The notes beneath the pieces are model-generated. The model was not told where the DNA came from. It did no database searches and saw only the letters and a program-made list of their open reading frames with translations. A DNA stretch of 64,000 nt from Euonymus europaeus (lineage: Eukaryota > Streptophyta > Magnoliopsida > Celastrales > Celastraceae): assembly GCA_963580455.1 (NCBI GenBank), contig OY756961.1, positions 13,125,001 through 13,189,000 on the forward strand. The letters are read 5' to 3'. Shown piece after piece: positions 1-8,748 of the stretch (position 1 is the first letter of the stretch; every line of letters begins with the position of its first letter). A program made the translations under genes and the position numbers.

Positions 1-95
1 ATTTGTCATAGAAAGTTGGTGTTTTGGCATCGAAATAATCTAGGAAGCTTATACTCGTAAAAGTTGACAAAGAAGAACAATAAAAAGTATATCCC

Positions 96-123
96 GAGCA
101 ACTTTGATAGTCCGAAGTTGCTC
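96..123. other. 28-bp dyad in the monomer (representative copy)
   Basis: GAGCAACTT at 96-104 and AAGTTGCTC at 115-123 are perfect inverted repeats of 9 bp around a 10-bp centre (TGATAGTCCG). The centre varies between classes (TGATGGTCCG, TCATAGTCCG, TGATCGTCCG) while the arms stay fixed in classes A, B, C, D, F, G, H, K, L, N, P and Q. Constant arms around a variable loop suggest selection or recognition of the paired form, or of a two-fold symmetric binding site. Short dyads able to extrude as cruciforms have been proposed as a general property of centromeric satellites lacking a CENP-B box; its role here is inference. Confidence 0.85.
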
Positions 124-127
124 AACT
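116..127. other. Nested 12-bp palindrome sharing the right arm of the dyad
   Basis: AGTTG-CT-CAACT (116-127) is an inverted repeat with 5-bp arms and a 2-bp centre. Its left arm lies inside the right arm of the 28-bp dyad, so the two paired forms cannot exist on one strand at the same time. It is present wherever AAGTTGCTCAACTC is present, that is, in most monomers. Confidence 0.7.
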
Positions 128-640
128 CTCTCTATGGAGGAGCTCTTAACGGTTTTCTCCATTTGTCATAGAAAGTTGGTGTTTTGGCATCGAAGTAATG
201 TAGGAAGCCTATACTCGTAAAAGTTGACAAAGAAGAACAATAAAAAGTATATCCCGAGCAACTTTGATAGTCCGAAGTTGCTCAACTCTCTCTATGGAGG
301 AGCTCTTAACGGTTTTGCCCATTTGTCATAGAAAGTTGGTGTTTTGGCATCGAAGTAATGTAGGAAGCTTATACTCGTAAAAGTTGACAAAGAAGAACAA
401 TAAAAAGTATATCCCGAGCAACTTTGACAGTCCGAAGTTGCTCAACTCTCTCTATGGAGGAGCTTTTAACGGTTATGTAAATTTGTCATAGAAAGTTGGT
501 GTTTTGGCATCGAAATAATCTAGGAAGCTTATACTCGTAAAACTTGACATAGAAGAACAATAAAAAGTCTATCCCGAGCAACTTTGATGGTCCGAAGTTG
601 CTCAACTCTCTCTATGGAGGAGCTTTTAACGGTTTTGTCT

Positions 641-791
641 ATTTGTCATAGAAAGTTGGTGTTTTGGAATCTAGGAAGCTTATACTCGTAAAATTTGACA
701 TAGAAGAACAATAAAAAGTCTATCCCGAGCAACTTTGATGGTCTGAAGTTGCTCAACTCTCTCTATGGAGGAGCTCTTAACGGTTTTGTCT
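641..791 (+). repeat. Class D monomer, 151 bp with a 9-bp deletion (representative)
   Basis: Class D reads GGAATCTAGG where other copies read GGCATCGAAATAATCTAGG or GGAATCGAAATAATCTAGG. The missing 9 bp are bounded by AATC on each side, so one slippage between two AATC copies explains it. A monomer with the undeleted form, GGAATCGAAATAATCTAGG, exists at 10492. D monomers start at 641, 3033 (chimeric), 3824, 4615, 6847, 7798, 9550, 9701, 11612, 14163, 17530, 20563, 31918, 32869, 34619, 34770, 37321, 39873, 42105, 44976, 47528, 49760, 51992, 52784, 60298 and 61090. Confidence 0.85.
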
Positions 792-951
792 ATTTGTCAT
801 AGAAAGTTGGTGTTTTGGCATCGAAATAATCTATGAAGCTTATACCCGTAAAATTTGACATATGAGAACAATACAAAATGTACACCGAACAACTTTGATG
901 GTCCGAAGTCGCTGAATTTTCTCTATGGAGGAGCTTTTAACGGTTTTGTCC
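792..951 (+). repeat. Class E monomer, dyad-less variant (representative of 29)
   Basis: Class E is the most distinctive variant. It has AATCTATGAAGC, TACCCGTAA, CATATGAGAAC, AATACAAAATG, GAACAACTT and GTCGCTGAATTTTC. The changes on both sides (GAACAACTT against AAGTCGCTG) remove the dyad, and the nested AGTTGCTCAACT palindrome is also lost. E starts at 792, 3975, 4766, 6998, 7949, 9852, 11763, 14314, 20714, 24716, 27758, 29838, 32069, 33020, 34921, 37472, 40024, 42256, 43056, 45127, 47679, 49911, 50711, 52935, 53575, 55175, 56777, 61241 and 62043. It usually follows D, otherwise mostly C or P. It is nearly always followed by A, so it acts as a fixed marker of HOR phase. Confidence 0.85.
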
Positions 952-2232
952 ATTTGTCATAGAAAGTTGGTGTTTTGGCATCGAAATAATCTAGGAAGCT
1001 TATACTCGTAAAAGTTGACAAAGAAGAACAATAAAAAGTATATCCCGAGCAACTTTGATAGTCCGAAGTTGCTCAACTCTCTCTATGGAGGAGCTCTTAA
1101 CGGTTTTGTCCATTTGTCATAGAAAGTTGGTGTTTTTGCATCGAAGTAATGTAGGAAGCTTACACTCGTAAAAGTTGACAAAGAAGAACAATAAAAAGTA
1201 TATCTCGAGCAACTTTGATAGTCCGAAGTTGCTCAACTCTCTCTATGGAGGAGCTCTTAACGGTTTTGTCCATTTGTCATAGAAAGTTGGTGTTTTGGCA
1301 TCGAAGTAATGTAGGAAGCTTATACTCGTAAAAGTTGACAAAGAAGAACAATAAAACGTATATCACGAGCAACTTTGATAGTCCGAAGTTGCTCAACTCT
1401 CTCTATGGAGGAGCTCTTAACGGTTTTGTCCATTTGTCATAGAAAGTTGGTGTTTTGGCATCGAAGTAATGTAGGAAGCTTATACTCGTAAAAGTTGACA
1501 AAGAAGAACAATAAAACGTATATCACGAGCAACTTTGATAGTCCGAAGTTGCTCAACTCTCTCTATGGAGGAGCTTTTAACGGTTTTGTAAATTTGTCAT
1601 AGAAAGTTGGTGTTTTGGCATCGAAATAATCTAGGAAGCTTATACTCGTAAAACTTGATATAGAAGAACAATAAAAAGTCTATCACGAGCAAATTTGATG
1701 GTCCGAAGTTGCTCAACTCTCTCTATGGAGGAGCTTTTAACGGTTTTCTCTATTTGTCATAGAAAGTTGGTGTTTTGGCATCAGTATAATGTAGGAAGCT
1801 TATACTCGTAAAATTTAACATAGAAGAACAATAAAAAAGTCTATCCCGAGCAACTTTCATATTCCGAAGTTGCTCAACTCTCTCTAAGGAGGAGCTTTTA
1901 ACGGTTTTGTCCATTTGTCATAGAAAGTTGGTGTTTTGGGATCCATATAATGTAGGAAGCTTATACTCGTAAAATTTCACATAGAAGAACAGTAAAAAGT
2001 CTATCCCGAGCAACTTTCATAGTCCGAAGTTGCTCAACTCTCTCTAAGGAGGAGCTTTTAGCGGTTTTGTCCATTTGTCATAGAAAGTCGGTGTTTTGGC
2101 ATCCATATAATGTAGGAAGCTTTTACTCGTAAAATTTCACATAGAAGAACAATAAAAAGTCTATCCCGAGCAACTTTCATAGTCCGAAGTTGCTCAACTC
2201 TCTCTATGGAGGAGCTTTTAACGGTTTTGTCA

Positions 2233-3823
2233 ATTTGTCACAGAAAGTTGGTGTTTTAACATCGAAATAATCTAGGAAGCTTATACTCATAAAATTTGAC
2301 ATATAGGAACAATAAAAAGTGTACACCGAGCAACTTTGATGGTCCGAAGTTGCTCAACTCTCTCTATGGAGGAGCTTTTAACGGTTTTCTTCATTTGTCA
2401 TAGAAAGTTGGTGTTTTGGCATCGAAATAATCTAGGAAGCTTATACTCTTGAAACTTGAAATAGAAGAACAAGAAAAAGTCTATCCCGAGAACCTTTGAT
2501 AGTTCGGAGTTGCTCAACTCTCTCTATGGAGGAGCTTTTAACGGTTTTATCTATTTGTCATAGAAAGTTGGTGTTTTGGCATCGAAATAATGTAGGAAGC
2601 TTATACTCGTAAAATTTGACATAGAAGAACAATAAAAATTGTACACCGAGCAACTTTGATAGTCCGAAGTTGCTCAACTCTCTCTATGGAGGAGCTTTTA
2701 ACGGTTTTGTCCATTTGTCATAGAAAGTTGGTGTTTTGGAATCCAAATAATGTAGGAAGCTTATACTCGTAAAATTTGACATAGAAGAACAATAAAAAGT
2801 CTATCCCGAGAACCTTTGATAGTTCGGAGTTGCTCAACTCTCTCTATGGAGGAGCTTTTAACGGTTTTATCTATTTGTCATAGAAAGTTGGTGTTTTGGA
2901 ATCGAAATAATGTAGGAAGCTTATACTCGTAAAAGTTGACATAGAAGAACAATAAACAGTCTACCCCGAGCAACTTTGATCGTCCGAAGTTGCTCAACTC
3001 TCTCTATGGAGGAGCTTTTAACGGTTTTGTCTATTTGTCATAGAAAGTTGGTGTTTTGGAATCTAGGAAGCTTATACTCATAAAATTTGACATATAGGAA
3101 CAATAAAAAGTGTACACCGAGCAACTTTGATGGTCCGAAGTTGCTCAACTCTCTCTATGGAGGAGCTTTTAACGGTTTTCTTCATTTGTCATAGAAAGTT
3201 GGTGTTTTGGCATCGAAATAATCTAGGAAGCTTATACTCTTGAAACTTGAAATAGAAGAACAAGAAAAAGTCTATCCCGAGAACCTTTGATAGTTCGGAG
3301 TTGCTCAACTCTCTCTATGGAGGAGCTTTTAACGGTTTTATCTATTTGTCATAGAAAGTTGGTGTTTTGGCATCGAAATAATGTAGGAAGCTTATACTCG
3401 TAAAATTTGACATAGAAGAACAATAAAAATTGTACACCGAGCAACTTTGATAGTCCGAAGTTGCTCAACTCTCTCTATGGAGGAGCTTTTAACGGTTTTG
3501 TCCATTTGTCATAGAAAGTTGGTGTTTTGGAATCCAAATAATGTAGGAAGCTTATACTCGTAAAATTTGACATAGAAGAACAATAAAAAGTCTATCCCGA
3601 GAACCTTTGATAGTTCGGAGTTGCTCAACTCTCTCTATGGAGGAGCTTTTAACGGTTTTATCTATTTGTCATAGAAAGTTGGTGTTTTGGAATCGAAATA
3701 ATGTAGGAAGCTTATACTCGTAAAAGTTGACATAGAAGAACAATAAACAGTCTACCCCGAGCAACTTTGATCGTCCGAAGTTGCTCAACTCTCTCTATGG
3801 AGGAGCTTTTAACGGTTTTGTCT
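2233..3823 (+). repeat. Tandem 5-mer (about 791 bp), two copies
   Basis: H I J M N (2233-3032) is followed by a near-identical set starting at 3033 with a chimeric D/H monomer, then I 3184, J 3344, M 3504 and N 3664. The private ACTCTTGAAACTTGAAATAG of I at 2393 recurs at 3184, an offset of 791 bp, and again at 6207. The chimera at 3033 joins the short D left part (GGAATCTAGG) to the H right part (CATATAGGAAC, GTGTACACC) and marks the exchange point. Confidence 0.85.
2507..2520. other. Extended 14-bp palindrome of class I and M monomers (representative)
   Basis: In class I, and in the class M copies reading GAGAACC, the left dyad arm is changed to GAGAACCTT and the right flank to GTTCGGAGTTGCTC, which destroys the 28-bp dyad. 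The same A-to-G change gives GAGTTG-CT-CAACTC, a palindrome with 6-bp arms. A second small pairing, GAAC (2490-2493) with GTTC (2502-2505), also appears. The same state recurs at regular HOR positions, for example monomers 3184, 6207, 12883, 18321, 22314, 31118, 38592, 46247 and 48799. Confidence 0.75.
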
Positions 3824-5085
3824 ATTTGTCATAGAAAGTTGGTGTTTTGGAATCTAGGAAGCTTATACTCGTAAAATTTGACATAGAAGAACAATAAAAA
3901 GTCTATCCCGAGCAACTTTGATGGTCTGAAGTTGCTCAACTCTCTCTATGGAGGGGCTCTTAACGGTTTTGTCTATTTGTCATAGAAAGTTGGTGTTTTG
4001 GCATCGAAATAATCTATGAAGCTTATACCCGTAAAATTTGACATATGAGAACAATACAAAATGTACACCGAACAACTTTGATGGTCCGAAGTCGCTGAAT
4101 TTTCTCTATGGAGGAGCTTTTAACGGTTTTGTCCATTTGTCATAGAAAGTTGGTGTTTTGGCATCGAAATAATCTAGGAAGCTTATACTCGTAAAAGTTG
4201 ACAAAGAAGAACAATAAAAAGTATATCCCGAGCAACTTTGATAGTCCGAAGTTGCTCAACTCTCTCTATGGAGGAGCTTTTAAAGGTTTTGTCCATTTGT
4301 CATAGAAAGTTGGTGTTTTGGAATCCAAATAATGTAGGAAGCTTATACTCGTAAAATTTGACATAGAAGAACAATAAAAAGTCTATCCCGAGAACCTTTG
4401 ATAGTTCGGAGTTGCTCAACTCTCTCTATGGAGGAGCTTTTAACGGTTTTATCTATTTGTCATAGAAAGTTGGTGTTTTGGAATCGAAATAATGTAGGAA
4501 GCTTATACTCGTAAAAGTTGACATAGAAGAACAATAAACAGTCTACCCCGAGCAACTTTGATCGTCCGAAGTTGCTCAACTCTCTCTATGGAGGAGCTTT
4601 TAACGGTTTTGTCTATTTGTCATAGAAAGTTGGTGTTTTGGAATCTAGGAAGCTTATACTCGTAAAATTTGACATAGAAGAACAATAAAAAGTCTATCCC
4701 GAGCAACTTTGATGGTCTGAAGTTGCTCAACTCTCTCTATGGAGGAGCTCTTAACGGTTTTGTCTATTTGTCATAGAAAGTTGGTGTTTTGGCATCGAAA
4801 TAATCTATGAAGCTTATACCCGTAAAATTTGACATATGAGAACAATACAAAATGTACACCGAACAACTTTGATGGTCCGAAGTCGCTGAATTTTCTCTAT
4901 GGAGGAGCTTTTAACGGTTTTGTCCATTTGTCATAGAAAGTTGGTGTTTTGGCATCGAAATAATCTAGGAAGCTTATACTCGTAAAAGTTGACAAAGAAG
5001 AACAATAAAAAGTATATCCCGAGCAACTTTGATAGTCCGAAGTTGCTCAACTCTCTCTATGGAGGAGCTCTTAACGGTTTTGTCC
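3504..5085 (+). repeat. Tandem 5-mer M N D E A (791 bp), two copies
   Basis: M 3504, N 3664, D 3824, E 3975, A 4135 are repeated as M 4295, N 4455, D 4615, E 4766, A 4926, offset 791 bp. The A monomer at 4135 ends in GCTTTTAAAGGTTTTG and runs directly into M, an order not seen elsewhere. That makes it the junction of the duplication. Confidence 0.85.
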
Positions 5086-6846
5086 ATTTGTCATAGAAAG
5101 TTGGTGTTTTTGCATCGAAGTAATGTAGGAAGCTTACACTCGTAAAAGTTGACAAAGAAGAACAATAAAAAGTATATCTCGAGCAACTTTGATAGTCCGA
5201 AGTTGCTCAACTCTCTCTATGGAGGAGCTCTTAACGGTTTTGTCCATTTGTCATAGAAAGTTGGTGTTTTGGCATCGAAGTAATGTAGGAAGCTTATACT
5301 CGTAAAAGTTGACAAAGAAGAACAATAAAACGTATATCACGAGCAACTTTGATAGTCCGAAGTTGCTCAACTCTCTCTATGGAGGAGCTTTTAACGGTTT
5401 TGTAAATTTGTCATAGAAAGTTGGTGTTTTGTAATCGAAATAATCTAGGAAGCTTATACTCGTAAAACTTGATATAGAAGAACAATAAAAAGTCTATCAC
5501 GAGCAACTTTGATGGTCCGAAGTTGCTCAACTCTCTCTATGGAGGAGCTTTTAACGGTTTTCTCTATTTGTCATAGAAAGTTGGTGTTTTGGCATCAGTA
5601 TAATGTAGGAAGCTTATACTCGTAAAATTTAACATAGAAGAACAATAAAAAAGTCTATCCCGAGCAACTTTCATATTCCGAAGTTGCTCAACTCTCTCTA
5701 AGGAGGAGCTTTTAACGGTTTTGTCCATTTGTCATAGAAAGTTGGTGTTTTGGCATCCATATAATGTAGGAAGCTTATACTCGTAAAATTTCACATAGAA
5801 GAACAGTAAAAAGTCTATCCCGAGCAACTTTCATAGTCCGAAGTTGCTCAACTCTCTCTAAGGAGGAGCTTTTAACGGTTTTGTCCATTTGTCATAGAAA
5901 GTCGGTGTTTTGGCATCCATATAATGTAGGAAGCTTTTACTCGTAAAATTTCACATAGAAGAACAATAAAAAGTCTATCCCGAGCAACTTTCATAGTCCG
6001 AAGTTGCTCAACTCTCTCTATGGAGGAGCTTTTAACGGTTTTGTCAATTTGTCACAGAAAGTTGGTGTTTTAACATCGAAATAATCTAGGAAGCTTATAC
6101 TCATAAAATTTGACATATAGGAACAATAAAAAGTGTACACCGAGCAACTTTGATGGTCCGAAGTTGCTCAACTCTCTCTATGGAGGAGCTTTTAACGGTT
6201 TTCTTCATTTGTCATAGAAAGTTGGTGTTTTGGCATCGAAATAATCTAGGAAGCTTATACTCTTGAAACTTGAAATAGAAGAACAAGAAAAAGTCTATCC
6301 CGAGAACCTTTGATAGTTCGGAGTTGCTCAACTCTCTCTATGGAGGAGCTTTTAACGGTTTTATCTATTTGTCATAGAAAGTTGGTGTTTTGGCATCGAA
6401 ATAATGTAGGAAGCTTATACTCGTAAAATTTGACATAGAAGAACAATAAAAATTGTACACCGAGCAACTTTGATAGTCCGAAGTTGCTCAACTCTCTCTA
6501 TGGAGGAGCTTTTAACGGTTTTGTCCATTTGTCATAGAAAGTTGGTGTTTTGGAATCCAAATAATGTAGGAAGCTTATACTCGTAAAATTTGACATAGAA
6601 GAACAATAAAAAGTCTATCCCGAGAACCTTTGATAGTTCGGAGTTGCTCAACTCTCTCTATGGAGGAGCTTTTAACGGTTTTATCTATTTGTCATAGAAA
6701 GTTGGTGTTTTGGAATCGAAATAATGTAGGAAGCTTATACTCGTAAAAGTTGACATAGAAGAACAATAAACAGTCTACCCCGAGCAACTTTGATCGTCCG
6801 AAGTTGCTCAACTCTCTCTATGGAGGAGCTTTTAACGGTTTTGTCT
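4615..6846 (+). repeat. 14-mer HOR copy (2,232 bp)
   Basis: Order is D 4615, E 4766, A 4926, B 5086, B 5246, C 5406, F 5566 (161 bp), G 5727, G 5887, H 6047, I 6207, J-like 6367, M 6527, N 6687. It matches 641-3032 monomer by monomer except for the extra B there, including private variants such as TTTTGCATCG with TTACACTCG in B (1112 and 5086) and GTCACAGAAAG in H (2233 and 6047). Confidence 0.87.
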
Positions 6847-8748
6847 ATTTGTCATAGAAAGTTGGTGTTTTGGAATCTAGGAAGCTTATACTCGTAAAAT
6901 TTGACATAGAAGAACAATAAAAAGTCTATCCCGAGCAACTTTGATGGTCCGAAGTTGCTCAACTCTCTCTATGGAGGAGCTCTTAACGGTTTTGTCTATT
7001 TGTCATAGAAAGTTGGTGTTTTGGCATCGAAATAATCTATGAAGCTTATACCCGTAAAATTTGACATATGAGAATAATACAAAATGTAAACCGAACAACT
7101 TTGATGGTCCGAAGTCGCTGAATTTTCTCTATGGAGGAGCTTTTAACGGTTTTGTCTATTTGTCATAGAAAGTTGGTGTTTTGGCATCGAAATAATCTAG
7201 GAAGCTTATACTCGTAAAAGTTGACAAAGAAGAACAATAAAAAGTATATCCCGAGCAACTTTGATAGTCCGAAGTTGCTCAACTCTCTCTATGGAGGAGC
7301 TCTTAACGGTTTTCTCCATTTGTCATAGAAAGTTGGTGTTTTGGCATCGAAGTAATGTAGGAAGCTTATACTCGTAAAAGTTGACAAAGAAGAACAATAA
7401 AAAGTATATCCCGAGCAACTTTGATAGTCCGAAGTTGCTCAACTCTCTCTATGGAGGAGCTCTTAACGGTTTTGTCCATTTGTCATAGAAAGTTGGTGTT
7501 TTGGCATCGAAGTAATGTAGGAAGCTTATACTCGTAAAAGTTGACAAAGAAGAACAATAAAAAGTATATCCCGAGCAACTTTGACAGTCCGAAGTTGCTC
7601 AACTCTCTCTATGGAGGAGCTTTTAACGGTTATGTAAATTTGTCATAGAAAGTTGGTGTTTTGGCATCGAAATAATCTAGGAAGCTTATACTCGTAAAAC
7701 TTGACATAGAAGAACAATAAAAAGTCTATCCCGAGCAACTTTGATGGTCCGAAGTTGCTCAACTCTCTCTATGGAGGAGCTTTTAACGGTTTTGTCTATT
7801 TGTCATAGAAAGTTGGTGTTTTGGAATCTAGGAAGCTTATACTCGTAAAATTTGACATAGAAGAACAATAAAAAGTCTATCCCGAGCAACTTTGATGGTC
7901 TGAAGTTGCTCAACTCTCTCTATGGAGGAGCTCTTAACGGTTTTGTCTATTTGTCATAGAAAGTTGGTGTTTTGGCATCGAAATAATCTATGAAGCTTAT
8001 ACCCGTAAAATTTGACATATGAGAACAATACAAAATGTACACCGAACAACTTTGATGGTCCGAAGTCGCTGAATTTTCTCTATGGAGGAGCTTTTAACGG
8101 TTTTGTCCATTTGTCATAGAAAGTTGGTGTTTTGGCATCGAAATAATCTAGGAAGCTTATACTCGTAAAAGTTGACAAAGAAGAACAATAAAAAGTATAT
8201 CCCGAGCAACTTTGATAGTCCGAAGTTGCTCAACTCTCTCTATGGAGGAGCTCTTAACGGTTTTGTCCATTTGTCATAGAAAGTTGGTGTTTTGGCATCG
8301 AAGTAATGTAGGAAGCTTACACTCGTAAAAGTTGACAAAGAAGAACAATAAAAAGTATATCTCGAGCAACTTTGATAGTCCGAAGTTGCTCAACTCTCTC
8401 TATGGAGGAGCTCTTAACGGTTTTGTCCATTTGTCATAGAAAGTTGGTGTTTTGGCATCGAAGTAATGTAGGAAGCTTATACTCGTAAAAGTTGACAAAG
8501 AAGAACAATAAAACGTATATCACGAGCAACTTTGATAGTCCGAAGTTGCTCAACTCTCTCTATGGAGGAGCTTTTAACGGTTTTGTAAATTTGTCATAGA
8601 AAGTTGGTGTTTTGGCATCGAAATAATCTAGGAAGCTTATACTCGTAAAACTTGACATAGAAGAACAATAAAAAGTCTATCACGAGCAACTTTGATGGTC
8701 CGAAGTTGCTCAACTCTCTCTATGGAGGAGCTTTTAACGGTTTTCTCT
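6847..8748 (+). repeat. Tandem 6-mer D E A B B C (951 bp), two copies
   Basis: First copy starts: 6847, 6998, 7158, 7318, 7478, 7638. Second: 7798, 7949, 8109, 8269, 8429, 8589. The same doublet occurs at 31918-33818, again 951 bp apart (31918 and 32869). The E at 6998 has AGAATAATAC instead of AGAACAATAC, as does its partner at 32069, confirming that the two regions are copies. Confidence 0.85.

Larger units (their letters stand above)
1..640 (+). repeat. Four-monomer block A B B C, copy of 7158-7797
   Basis: Monomers start at 1, 161, 321 and 481. The third has the private bases TTTGACAGTCC and GGTTATGTAA, which also mark the monomer at 7478 and the one at 32549. The block continues into D (641) and E (792) in the same order as 7798 and 7949, at a constant offset of 7,157 bp. 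It is the end of a larger duplicated segment whose left part lies outside the window. Confidence 0.8.
641..3032 (+). repeat. 15-mer HOR copy (2,392 bp)
   Basis: Order is D 641, E 792, A 952, B 1112, B 1272, B 1432, C 1592, F 1752 (161 bp, extra A in AATAAAAAAG), G 1913, G 2073, H 2233, I 2393, J-like 2553, M 2713, N 2873. B at 1432 repeats the private AAACGTATATCACGAG of B at 1272, so it is a one-monomer duplication relative to the 14-mer at 4615. The J-like copy has ATTGTACACCG but keeps GATAGTCCG and the full dyad. Confidence 0.85.

Noticed and set aside
93..116. Possible CENP-B box
   Set aside because: CCCG (93-96) and CGAA (113-116) resemble the two halves of the reverse-strand box, but the spacing is far too wide and the required T is missing. 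No match to the box was seen in the other monomer classes either.
127..146. Ribosome-binding-site-like GGAGGAG after CTCTCTCTAT
   Set aside because: It is part of every monomer, no reading frame follows it, and nothing indicates a prokaryotic source.
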